NCBI GenBank assembly: GCA_003342895.1
Contig: PTFA01000192.1
Coordinates: 250,581 to 314,580, forward strand
DNA from: Casuarius casuarius
Lineage: Eukaryota > Chordata > Aves > Casuariiformes > Casuariidae
Direction: 5' to 3'
DNA: 64,000 nt
Every line of letters begins with the position of its first letter. Position 1 is the stretch's first letter. The position numbers and the translations under genes are program-made. The notes below the pieces were generated by a model, which saw nothing but the letters and a program-made list of their open reading frames with translations, was not told where the DNA came from and searched no databases. Below are positions 11,944-23,810 of the stretch, one piece after another.

Positions 11944-13252
11944 CGTGCGGAGGAATGTGTCCAACTCACAGCTTCACACACTGGTGTCAATGCATTCCCA
12001 ATTTATATCAGGCTTTTAGCCACTAGCTGAGGAGCCGTGCTGGCTCCCTCTTCTTTCTTTCATACACACCTTAAGAGCACTCTTTCTTCCCCAATGCCTT
12101 CCTCCCACTCTCCTCCTTTTTGTTCTTTTCTTCCATTTCTATTTCCCATTTCCCTCCACAGCTTTCATCCTTTGAGAGAGGAGATAGCTAGAAGATAAGA
12201 CTCCCTAACGTGGCAGGAGCAGGAGGAAAAGTCATTATATTGTAGCTTTAGAAGGGAATCAAGGGTCAGCATCAAAAGTGCAATAGGCAGGGAGCTGCCA
12301 CACAGCTCTCCATGGCTATTAGCCAAGCAAGGATGAGAGGACTTGTCCTCCATATCTCCTCTGAGGACAACAGAACCCCTTGAGGTGTAGACAACGGAGT
12401 TTAGCCACTGGTTTTGCAGCCAAAGATCCCCACAGATCACCATGTGGTAGGACATCTCCCATTGCCTATGACCTGGCCTTGTTCCCCCCCCTCATCCCAC
12501 CGTCAGCAGGCAATTATGAGCTGTGACCCTAGAACCTGGAGACTCAAAAGGATGGATATTTTAGACCCACCTCTTCCTCCCCTTCCTCAAAGACCATTCT
12601 CTTCCTCTAACCTTCCCCCCCTCCCCTTTTCGACCAGTACCTGCTTCCTCACCTCAGAAGAGGAAGCAGAGGTGTGTGATGTAGGTACTATTGCCTCCTA
12701 GTGGTGTATGACACATGCCCCAAAAGGCTTAGCACTCAACACTGCCCTGCTATTTCCTTGCCCAGATCTGAGCCTCCTTCATCTCAGGGAGCAGACATGC
12801 GGCAGTTTGCAGAGCATAGGCATATGTGCCATTACCAAATATGTTCTGCTGTTAGTCCACAGGAGGTTTACCAGGCCACTCCAGATACACTCTCTTGTAT
12901 CCTCAGTCTAGTAGCTTAGTTCTGTTTGAGTCAAATGTCTCCGCTCGCCTCCAGCAGCAGTATCTCAGCAGCGAAGAGAAGTAAACATCCCAGCAGCAGT
13001 GTCTGTACTGCCCTTTTTGCAGTAGGATCCAAGCACTTTCCCAAGTGATGTGCTAATATGCAACAACACCAGTTTCAGCAGGACCATGCTACACAAGTGG
13101 CAGTGTATGGGACACATGGCTTCACATGGAGGGGACTTCAAAGGCCTCCTCTGGGATATGGTGAGCAGACTGCTGGACTGGTCTAGGTCAATCTCTCTCC
13201 TCTTCTTCCCAGAGGAGTACTGAATGTGCAGGATGTTTAAATTGGGCTTGAG

Positions 13253-13258
13253 TTTATT
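13253..13258 (-). terminator. Candidate polyadenylation signal of the ADAP1-like gene
   Basis: A minus-strand AATAAA about 1.7 kb downstream of the ADAP1-like stop. It is the best canonical hexamer I noticed before the receptor gene, but an ATTAAA at 13736-13741 or a non-canonical site could be used instead. Confidence 0.3.
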
Positions 13259-14459
13259 TTTTTTACTGAACTGCCCCATTTCCATGTCATCAGAACCAAA
13301 AGTGCGCTATGTCTCAGAACAGAAGGTGATAAGCTTTGTGGCAGCCTTTAGTTTCTGGGACAGTGCATGCTCCAAATTGGGAGAGATCAGCAAACTGCAG
13401 AGAATGCACTTTTGGTCAGAAAGTTCCACTGTGCCATGGCAGTAGGATCAGTAACGCTGCTTCTCATCCAGGAACTTCAGGTGAAAAGTGGATGCTCCCA
13501 ACAGGTTGGGGTGGCCTCAGCACAGAGACAGACTCCCAAAGAAGCAGAGGGGGACCATGCCTTTGTTCATTTGGCTCTTATGGGAAGATTCACAGCCAAA
13601 GTGCCCTGGGAAATGCCATGAATAGTTGTGGCTCCTTGCTCTGATTTTCTGTTTCTTTTTTCCTCAAGAAACAAACTCATGCCTTAGCATTTAGCAGCTC
13701 AGCTCACTCAGGAAGCAAGAACTTACAAGAGGATTTTTAATTCATTTCTTTAGGAACTAATTAAAATACAAGTTGCCCCATTAATTCCAGTTAGCTCCCC
13801 TTAACACACTAGATGCCTGTTCTCACTCTGTCTGTGTAAAACTGCAGACACATTAGATACTGCAGTCATCAGCAGAACTCAACTGGTTCTTCCAGCAGGT
13901 GAAACACAGCTTTCCCAGGAGAACTTAAAGATCTCTAAAATATGAATCATGGGTTGATTCAGTTGCTAGGTCCAACTGTTACTAGAAGGACATGAATATA
14001 CAAACTTACCTGTTATACTACAGCATAAAAGTGTTAAAACACATAGGTCAGAATGAAAGTGCTTGGCCTCTGTCATACATTTGCTCCCTCTAGAGCAGAT
14101 ACCCTTGTATTACTAACTTCATACATCAACCCCTAGGCTCCAGTAAAGTCAAGGGAGAGTCAAAAGACTGTAACAGACTTGCCACAAGCTGTTCTCTGCA
14201 GTAGCCAACTTCCCTCCATTGGTTTGACTACAGAGACTCACGTTTGACAGCGGAACTTCAATGACATGAATATCCCTCACAGTATCTTCCCCAGGCCAGT
14301 ATTTCCCCTCCCACAACTTTTTGTTATGTGCATGCAAACACACACAAGTTATCCACATACACATATTGTTTCTGAATTGGTCTCTTCATGTTCTCAGTAG
14401 CAATTGGAGGAAGGTGTCTACATAAACATCATCTGAAAAAGCTCCCAAGCCCATGCACA

Positions 14460-14660
14460 GGTGTCAGAAAATATGCTCCATGCTTAGCTGTCAAATTACA
14501 TCTTTTAAGTGACCCTTCTCAACTGCAGCTATAACTGATCAAATATCTGGATGTTTCACTTCTCTGTCCCCAGAAGAGAAGCCATTTCTTGTAANTGAAC
14601 AGTCCCTCCCAATCCAGCCACTGCAACCATCTGGGCCTTAGTTCCAGCCAGGTGGCTGTT
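14460..14660. repeat. Dispersed repeat, copy B
   Basis: Partner of 2305-2500 in the same orientation. Matching blocks in order are CAGAAA-AT, ATCTTTTAA, TGATCAAATA, CACTTCTC, TTCTTG, ACAGTC and CTGCAACC. It lies about 340 bases downstream of the ADAP1-like stop codon and contains an N. The family was not identified. Confidence 0.55.
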
Positions 14661-14993
14661 TTCTTGCATAAGATAGGTGGCTCTCCGCAGTTTCATGCAG
14701 ATGTGACATTAGGTCCCATGTCGATCATGATGCCTGCCAGCATGCAGTCAGATCACAGCAATTTAGCAGTGATTGGTTGCACTGAGGGTTCAGTCTCAGA
14801 GTCTCGCAATTGANAGGAAGCAGCTTAATCATGCCCCCAGACCAAAGTGGTTTGTCTGTGGAAAACAAAGTGCTTCAAAGGGCAGGCTGCAAGAGCATTG
14901 GGTTTCTCTGATGTGGATCTCCTCTCCTCTCCTGACACCCCGCCCAACAGCATCAGGCAGAGTTGAGTCACAGCTGGGTTCTCACATGGTTTC

Positions 14994-17900
14994 CTAGGAT
15001 TTAACCTTGAAGTAGGCTTCGACTGTAGTGAAAGGAGAAGATGGTGTATTAGGACATGACTCTGAACTTGAGGGGCAGGAGGGGAAGGAAATAGCATCCA
15101 GGCATTTACTTGCATATTCCTGTGGTATCATGGGCTGGTTGATGATGCTAGTGAAGGCTGCGATCCAGTCCAGCTGGTCAGTCTCTGTCTCACAGGTGAA
15201 GAGGTATTCCCGGTCGGGGGTGACAATGGTGAGGCCATAGTGCCAAGAGAAGTTGCCCTGTGTACCCGAAGGCAATCCCTTCTGGACGCTATAGCCATTC
15301 TCTCTGCTGCCCACAAACACTTCACCCTTAGCAAATGCATCCTGCACATCAGGAGGGAAAGAGAGGGACTAACTGAATCCCGGAAGGGCCAGGAGTAAGA
15401 GCAGTGGGTGAGGACAAGGGATGTAGCAGCAAAAGTTGAAGATGGTCCAAGGATTCAGAACAGCAGAGAGATTATGCTCAAAGGCAGTGACTGAAAAGAA
15501 AATTAAGAGCACAGATCTCAAGGGGCCTGAGAGAGGAACTGCTCCTCCTATCTCTGCATGTCACCCTCCATGTCACTCTCCTCCCCACCACCACCTTGAC
15601 ACTGCTGCCCTCCCTGTTCCCATTGTTTGCAGGCAGTGAAACAAACACAGAAAGTGTGAGATGAACTAAGTGGGAGGAAAAGGGGAAGACCTAGAGTCCA
15701 TTCAGAGCAGCTGGGGAACCTGCAAACCTCCCTTGCTTCAGAGCAAAGCAGCAGAGACTCTGGCTGCACTTTGACCCCGCCCACAACACTGTTGCCTACA
15801 ATGGCCAGTGGTCAGATCTCCCCCTCACCAACGGGTCCTTGAAGTACATGAGCCTGCGGTGATCCAGCGTGAACCAGCGCTTCTTAAAAGCCTCTTTCTG
15901 CTGTGAAGGGAAGAGGTGACATATATAAGGGGACAGTGCCCTCTGCTGCAAGCCGGGTGAATGGATACCTCGAATTCATCCCAACCACTTCAGTTAAGCC
16001 CCTGCCTAAGAGCAACCTTCTCCTCAGCCCTTGTGAGCTGGGAATGGGGATAAGTAACTGTTTTTTCAGTCCCAAGTGTTGCACCCAACTCTTAGACTTC
16101 TATGAAGGACCCCAGAGTTCAGACAGGAAAAATTCAGACTTTAAATACATGTAAAGTCACATACACACAGATACATGCAGAGGGATCTGTTGTTCCAGGA
16201 GAAAGCAGGGACTCTGGCTTCATCTACTTTCACATGCATCCTTTCCCCTTCCTTTTATTCCCCCCTCCCTTAGCGCATACACACTGTTCCCATGGGTTTC
16301 TAAGGAGTGGGGAGTGGAGGAAGGTGGAAACACCAACAGAACACTGAAATAGGGAAGGTCAGTGTCTCTCTGGCAGCTCCCTGTTGGAATTCTCCTCCCA
16401 CAACAGCTTACCTTGGGACCAGTCTTCTCCATGTATCCTTCTTTTAGGAAATTCCTTGTCAGCCGGCTTTTAAGCTGCAAAAAAAGGAAAGAGCAGTTTT
16501 CTCTTAGCCACGTTTCTTTGTCATTAACTTTCTCCTCTCAGTTTGGCTCAGCTGCTCTTCCCCACTCTTCCTTCTAAAATTCCCCCCTTTTAAATTCATG
16601 TTTCCTGAGCTGCCTAGCCAGGAGTCACTTTAACAGTGTGTGGCTGTTCTGTGGCCATCACAGGCCCTTGTAAGCACATTTTCTCCTGCCTGTACTTAAG
16701 CACTGTAATTTCCACTTCTGTACCTGGGGATCTAATAGTAAACTAACAGGCTCTTGTATCATGGTAAGTGAGTACCAGCAGGAGACTCAGCACTGCTAGC
16801 TGCTGCTGCCTTACCTCGTTATCGCTGGCTATGGGAAATGCTACCTTCAAATAATGGAACTGCACAGAGCGAATAGCATTGAACCAGTCCACTACTTCCT
16901 AAGAAAGAAACAGCACAGGACAGAAAGATTAGTGAGAGCAACAGTGAGCAATGCAAATTCACCCAGCTGCACCCATTCCTACACTAACTACAAACACAGC
17001 CAGCTCTCCCTTCCAAGGCCCTGCAGCATCTTCCTCACACACACAGCCAACATGTCTGCCCCATTCCCCACAAACACAGCCAGCACCTCTGCCCATCCTC
17101 TACAGCAGCTCCTCCCACACAAACCCACACTGTGCTCCTGCCCTGCTCCCTGCAGCAAATCTCTCCCACAGACACACAGAGCCAGAACCCCCACCCTGTT
17201 ACCTTCAGCAGCTCACACACTGACCCCCATCCTACCCACACCTCAGACTATTTAATAGCAGTAGCTTCTCAAATATTTATATAAAGCACCTCAATTGCTT
17301 TGCATAGTGTTTGATGCTAAAACTATATACTTTTCCATTTTCATGGTAGACAAATATATTCCGGGTCTTGTTGTCCTTGAGATAGGTGATCTGCAAGCCA
17401 TTGGGGTTTCCAGTCTTCACTGGCTGGAACGTAGCATTGATGACATCTATTTTAATAATGACTTTGGGTTCTTTGGCCTGAGAACAGAAATAGCATTGGT
17501 CATACACAAGGAATCTTGGTGGGNAAGGGATCTAAGCTACTGAGTTAGTGGGGTAAGGTAGGGTCAGAGTGTTTTAAAAGGTATAACTGCCCCTTCTTAT
17601 CAAAACTGTTGCAGCACACACCCACTTCACTGTATGGTATACTCATGACCAAACAGTGGCTCAGCCCTTCCAATTTATATTCAAGCTGCACTACTCTGGA
17701 ACTGCCAGTGAGACACTAAGAGTGCATATAATGTTACAGCTTAGCCAATCTAAAGGCTAACTGACCCCAAAAGGAAAGATCCCACTCCTGCTCCTCCCTA
17801 CCCAAAGCCATTCTCTCCTGTGCAACAGTAAACTAGCACTTGTCCCATTCAGCTCAAGGAGATAAGCTAGCAGAAAAGTAGCACTACCCAAAACAAACCA

Positions 17901-20900
17901 ACCAAAGAACATTTTCTGCCAGCTAGTTCCAGTGGGGTCAAGCCAGCTGTTAGGCTGGTGCCAGGGGAGGGGCAGGATTACAGTCAGGATAGGGACGGAG
18001 TGAAAGAGGAGCCCTCTTATCAGCAGTGAGCTTAACTATATCTCAGATCTGTACCCTGAGATTCACTGGTGAGACAAGAAGAGGGGAATCTAAAGGGAGC
18101 AATAATGCTCCCCTATTATCAGCAAAGAGACTGTTCAAAGGAAAGCGTGTAGGGAAGTGCAAAGGGAGGACATGGGAGAAATGTCACCCGGACAGCAGGA
18201 AAGGGGCCCCTCTACTCAGTGACATGGTTCCTCCATTATCATCCCTGGTCTGGGATGAGCAAGGAATTCTCAGAAACAAGTGTAGGAAAAAGGTCTCTGT
18301 AACTCCAGTGCCCAGGGTGGAGTTGACCACCATACTCACATCCTGCTTGGTGAAATACTTCAGAGATCCCTCTCTCTCAGACAAGAGGAACTTGCGGGGT
18401 AAGAACTGCCCATTGTCTCGGCCTCGCTTCCAGAGGATGCCTTCCTTCACCCCTAGGAGGACAAAGGCCAGTTTTAAGAGCATCCTCCCACAGACACAGT
18501 AGGCATGTGAGAGCTGCATGCAGCAGCTTATGAAGTATTGCTGATAACAGACACCTGAGAAGCCGAGATCTCACCTCTAACTTGCAAAAGAGGGTGGTGG
18601 TGTTCCTGGGTTTGCAGCCCAGAGCCCTGGTCACCAAAAGGCATTCANGGATGCTCCCCACCTCCTGGGCAGGCTCCTGCTACTGCCTCTGACAGTAAGA
18701 GCTGTCTCTCCCCACAGACACCACAGCCTTGGCCCACGCAGACAGCTGGCATGAGACCAGAACTCTTCCCATTTGACTATGCAAGCCCTTGGGCTCCAGC
18801 ATTTTGTGTCACAGTGCTGGCAATGGCATTTCAAAGACAAATGGTGTGGTTTGGTGGGGGTGGCATGCAACGGGACAGAACTTCCTTTCTGCAGAGGTCT
18901 GGCTCTACTAGCAGCGAATGCCTTTGAGTAATGCCAGCTGGTAATGTCAGGCTTGGAAGCACCCCATGGCAGTGCCAACCTACACTGCCCACAATTTAAT
19001 GCCCCCCAAAGCAATGTCCTGTAAGTACCAAACAGGTTCTCAGGAGTACTGGTTGTGGGATTTGTGACACTGGCACTATGAGCCTTCTCCTCCTGGTGCT
19101 CAAAAGATTCCAGTGAAGGAAACAAGCAGGACCTTTTGAAGCTGTGCTTTGCTCTTACCATCAGAGTATGGCAGCTGTTTTCCTGGCTCGGTGAATTCTT
19201 TGCGTTCATATTTGGCCCGTATCCACTGCTCTCTCAGCACTCTAGGGAGAAACACGACAGGTAGCTCAGAAACAAACCATAGGAACCCAGAACTGCCCTT
19301 CCCCCTTTTCTTTTATATACAGCAACTTACTGGCAGTCATTGTAGGTTGGCTGGTAATAGTAAATAGGGATGTGAGCTTCGTATGTGGCTTTAGTCACAG
19401 CATTCCCGTGCTGGGCCAGGAACTGTAAAGTTAGACAGAGAGTTAGTGCTTTCCCTTTGATGCAGACTCATGTTGGGCCTTTTTCTTCCCTGAGATATGA
19501 GAGGGCAGATGCGCATTGAGCCATAACGGACCACTCTCTTTCCCCTCCACTGCAACATCCCAGTAAAGTTTGGCTACAGAAATGTGGGCCTCAAAGGTCT
19601 TGTCTACCCTCAGAAGTTACACTGATTGCACCCAAACCAACGGAATGCCTTAAATATTACTTCCATGGGGTTGAGTGCATGCACATTCAGTGGATTTCCT
19701 GCAATGCCCCACATCTCCAGAAAGACTGTGTTCAAACACAGCACTACAGTGCCTTCTGGGAAGACATTTTGGGAAGACATGCCAAAGTTCTCAGCTCCTC
19801 TCCAAAGCCGGTGAGATACAGATTATTTTGTTAGGCCCTTTTGGAGATTTTGTCAGTCTCCTAGTAGGATTGGGGGCAAGGGGCATGTAGCAGGGAAAGC
19901 TCAAGTCCCCATAAATGCCATTATCCTCAAGAGATCACATTAAACTTGGAAACTCTTCTTGGAGCATGGAATTGTCCAAGATTTTCCCCTTGCACTGCTG
20001 AAACTAAGAGGAGATGTTGAGACTTGGTGGTGCTGGCCAGTAGGAAATGGGTAACATGGAGCAATGAGGACCTTTGGGCCTTGACAAGATACACTGCAAG
20101 AAGATCTCTGTCCCAGCCATAAAGTAATGGGACATGGAGAGACACATAAGACAAGTGCATCCTCCCTCTCCGAGTGGGTTATGGAGAATTATCCCCACAT
20201 GAGTATTCAGAGCACAACTAGTAGCACCAGGACTGTTTATCAAATCAAATCTCCAACTGTACGAGGCCCAAGGCCTGATTTTCCCAGGGCACATTAGTGT
20301 ATGGCTTAGCCCCAACCCACCTGACATACCAATGAGGATAAAGATCTCACCTGCACCTGAGCATCATCCCAGTGGTCCATCTTCAGGGATTTGACTTTGC
20401 TGATGCTAGGGATGTTACGATGAATTCCTGAACAGCTGAGGCATATAAAGACACCCAAAGTAGAGGAGGCCCAGTCAGGATCTGAGAGTATAAAAAAGGC
20501 TATCAATAGCAGTGGCAAAGCGTCCTTGGATATATGCCTCTACTGCCAAGAAACAGAGAGCTGGATGACCACTGTTTCATCTAGGCTCATTATTTACCTC
20601 CCAGGGTACAGATGCCAGTCTGGAAAAAGAATAGCTACTACTGCCTTGTTCCCCTCACTTCAGCTATTTTATCTTAAATCTCTATTGACTTGAACCCTGA
20701 CAAATTCCAAAGCACTCTGCAGACTCCCTTTATGTAAAGAATCATCCAAGATTCAAAATGCAACCACCTCTGGGACTCCAGGAGCTGTTTAGTGCAGCAT
20801 AGCAAACCCACAACAGTATTTAGCTCAGGAAGTAGAAAGCAGCCTTGAATCCAAAATTCTCCAGGGTGAATTTAAGAAGGTAAAATGCTATTAATTAGCC

Positions 20901-21697
20901 CAATCTTAATTTGGCCTTGGTGGTACAATCTGTGCACCCCTGTTGGGAGGAGTGTGATGGGCATTTTTACAGCTTTTGTAGGACCTCAAATTGATACCCT
21001 TTCAGGAGTGCAAGCCCTTTAATAAAACAAATTTCTGGGGGGCCTGTGGCAGCTTGTCAGTTTAGAGCTGAGACAGAAGAGGCAATGCCCTTTTGAATCA
21101 TGCCTTCTTTCTGGAGCAGCTAGGATTTCGTTGGGAGCTTTCCTGTCAGGTTCTGAGTGGACCTGACCTTGATTTGTATTTGAGATTTGACATGATTACA
21201 GCCCACAGGGCTGCGGCTGCACAGCCCCTGCTCATCTGGCACTACAGCGCCCCTGTTCTTCTTCCCTCCAGCACTGTGGCAGCACCTCCTTCCTCCCACC
21301 TTTCTAACTCATCCCCAGACAGAGGACACTAATATCCAGACAGAGCAATGGCTTTCCTCTCCCTCTATCTCTGGCTCTTCCGCAGTCTGATCAACCTGCA
21401 CCAAACCACACCATGACGTGCTGCTGGGCTACACACACTTTCCAAAAACCACACCTCAGTATTGCCCCTGCCCCTGTTCACTGTCCTCCTCCACAGGTTG
21501 CCTCAAGGCCTCAAATGGGCCAAAATCATCACTAGAAACCAGCCCCTGCTCTCTGCTTCTGACTCTTCCTCCAACAGCATTTTCCAAGCTCTTGGGGACT
21601 CACCCGGCTTCCCACAGTCTGCGCACAAAGAGTTTTCTGCTCTTCTCCACACCTCCTTTAGGGCTTTCACACTCTTCTCCTTGCCTCCAGCCATCAT
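14994..21697 (-). CDS. ADAP1-like ArfGAP with dual PH domains
   Basis: GTPase-activating protein for Arf6-type GTPases that binds PI(3,4,5)P3/IP4 and is recruited to the plasma membrane. Eleven coding exons, in order: 21697-21604, 20481-20351, 19422-19331, 19241-19159, 18452-18340, 17477-17331, 16898-16815, 16474-16412, 15900-15829, 15341-15110 and 15022-14994. All junctions are GT-AG with consistent phases, giving 379 residues (human ADAP1 is about 374). The ArfGAP zinc finger is CX2CX16CX2C (C25, C28, C45, C48), followed by GIHR with the catalytic arginine R53. PH1 spans about 135-238 with [21 protein letters not shown]2 spans about 258-366 with [11 protein letters not shown] and [13 protein letters not shown]. 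It is closer to ADAP1 than ADAP2 in the tail (PMIPQEYA). Sitting next to LGALS1, it may be a third paralog rather than ADAP1 itself. Two adjacent ATGs, 21697 and 21694, are equally usable. Confidence 0.9.
16985..17240. repeat. Degenerate minisatellite in an ADAP1-like intron
   Basis: About five imperfect units of 35-52 bases. Each is built on CACACAGCCAG(C/A), a pyrimidine stretch with CTGCCC, then a (T/C)GCAGCA(G/T)CTC-like block before the next CACA. It lies between the minus-strand exons 16898-16815 and 17477-17331. Confidence 0.6.
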
Positions 21698-23300
21698 GTT
21701 CAAATGCTACCCCTCTGTGCAGGGCCAGGCCGGGCCAAGAGGGCAGCTGCCTGTGTCTTCTGCACCTCCAGTCCAACCCACTGGGTTGCCCTGGGAGAAA
21801 GGGACACCAGACAGCTAGAAGATTTTGCAGAAGGAGGGAAAAGGGGAAGGTGGGAGAAGCCGTAAGGTTAATCAAAGGACTACGAAGGCCTGATGAGTGC
21901 CTGACTGGCAGAGCACAGCCAGGGGCAAAGAGGCTGGAGGCCGAAGTGCACTCAGACTGGAGAGAGGAGGAGGAGGAGGAGGAGGAGGAGACGGCCAGCA
22001 GCCTACCCCATGGGCGTGGAGGGAAGTGCAGCAATTAACCACAGAACTGGTTTTTCCGCATTTCTGCTGGTGAGAGGACAGGCCAGGAAAAGAGTACAAG
22101 CAGCAAGTGGGCTGATAAAGCACTAAGGCAGCCCGGGACTAGCAGCCACGGGGCCGTGTCAGAACTCGTCACGCTCTGTGGGCTGGGGTTGGCTTTGTCA
22201 CTGCCCACAGAGCCTCAGGAGCTTCCACCAAAGTCAGCAGGCTACAGCGTAAGCATGACACCCACTTTTAAGAAAAGGACTGGAGGGCAAGAAAGGTTCA
22301 GGAGTTCAGCCGGAGTCACTCAAGTGAACAGTGAATCTGGGAGTCCTGCCACCCCCACCAACCTGTGCTAGTACCTCTCTCTACCGTCAGCAACAGAAAC
22401 CGTGGCTGTTTGGAGAGGTCCTACGTCCTGAAGGCTCAGCATGAGAGCTGAGGCCCATCCCCACACTTGCCCTCCCAGACTAAGAGAAGATACCACAAAC
22501 ACCAAACAGAATGACAAACAATACCTTAAATTAAAGCCTCAGATCTTTATTAGAGACATATGGACATGAACTATTAGGAAGAGCGGCAGAGCACGTCTCG
22601 CGGCCATGACCCCTAGTTCCCTAATGGCAAGAGCACATTAAGACCTTTTAAACGCCTCTGCAGGGAGCAAGCCGCAAAGGAGCATGACCTGGAAGCACCA
22701 TGGCCCGAAACCTCCTGCTTACCTCAGGCTGGATGCCAGGGGCCTGGCTAGATGCCAGGTCACAGATACCACCCAGGCTTGTGGCAGCAATTTCTCTCTC
22801 ACCTCCAGCAGGGTGGAAGAAAACGTGCCAGAAGCAGGCAAGGGGCACACAGGAGGGATGCACAGAGGTCCCCCGCTGTGTGCAGGGCAATGAGAGGACC
22901 AGATCCCTGCTCTGCTCCTTCAAACTACTGCAGGCAAAAAGGTGGCCCTGAGGGGCCCACCACCTGCTGCGGGAGCCCATCATTTCCCGCACACAAGCGC
23001 TCCCTCGCTAGAGCCAGCCTGGGCTAGGGCCTGTGTGAGGCTCCTGATTCATCACGCTGCCACAGCTCCAGCGAGTCGTGGCAGAGCCGTCACGCCCCTC
23101 CGCAACCAGAGCTGGCATTCGGCCCAGGCGGCAGCCACCACGGCCAGCCTTTGTCCCAATCTTCACAGCAGTGCCGCAGCGACACCCCACGTTTGGGGGC
23201 CGCGGGAAACGGCCTGGGCTGCTCTTCTCTTCCCCCAAAACCAGCTCTGCATGCAACGGCCGAAAGCCAAGGCAGCACCCAGGCCCTTCACGGGGGTCTC
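21698..23300. other. Upstream flank of the ADAP1-like gene
   Basis: This region separates the divergent ADAP1-like (minus) and NOL12 (plus) start sites. The ADAP1-like promoter and any non-coding first exon should lie here, but I cannot place them. A GAG trinucleotide run occupies about 21964-21991. I recognise no coding exons; long overlapping frames between 22.6 and 23.7 kb are GC-driven. Confidence 0.5.
21964..21991. repeat. GAG trinucleotide run
   Basis: About nine consecutive GAG/GGA triplets, roughly 270 bases upstream (on the minus strand) of the ADAP1-like start codon. Confidence 0.8.
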
Positions 23301-23329
23301 CTGGGGGCCTGGCGCCCTCTCTGTGTAAA

Positions 23330-23810
23330 TTCACCGCTGCCCATCACCCGTGTCGCCCCCTCCCCGCGGCCGGGGCGCTTAGGGGCAGCGCGGGGGACGA
23401 GGCAGCGGCTCCTTCCCTCACCCACTCCGGCTCGGAGCCGCATGGCCGCGCGGAGGGCCACCGCGCAGGTCCGCGGCGGGGCGCGGTGCGGCACAAAATG
23501 GCGGGCGGCGCTACGCCGTACCGCGCCGTGCTGTTCTTNCCTCCCGGCGCGGCACCGCCCGGCAGGGGCCGGGCCGGGCGGCGGAAGGGGCGGGCGGCTG
23601 CCCGCGCGAGGCCGCGGCGTGAGGCAGCCATGGGCCGCAAGAAGAAGCAGAAGGGGGCGAACGGCGCGGCGGCGCGGCTGGTGGTGACTTTCGACGAGGA
23701 GCGGCGGAGGTGAGGCCGAGCGGGCCCTGGCAGCGGGTGGCGGCCCGGGTGCGCCGCCGCCGGGCTCCACCGGTGGGGCACCACGGCCGTGGTGGGGCGG
23801 TGAAAGACCC
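23330..23810 (+). promoter_or_regulatory. NOL12: CpG-island promoter of NOL12
   Basis: Very GC- and CpG-rich sequence with many GGGGCGGGC-type Sp1-like sites and no TATA box, spanning the first coding exon of NOL12. A C-run near 23808-23820 ends it inside intron 1. It is typical of a housekeeping promoter and could also serve the divergent ADAP1-like gene about 2 kb away, though that is speculative. Confidence 0.7.

Larger units (their letters stand above)
11421..14993. other. Region between the receptor and ADAP1-like genes
   Basis: No coding exon recognised. On the minus strand this is downstream of the ADAP1-like stop, so part of it is probably ADAP1-like 3'UTR; the part next to 11420 is receptor 5' flank or 5'UTR. 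It contains copy 2 of the short repeat (about 11893-11943) and copy B of the longer dispersed repeat (about 14460-14660). Much of the sequence is T/C-rich on the plus strand without obvious structure. Confidence 0.55.
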
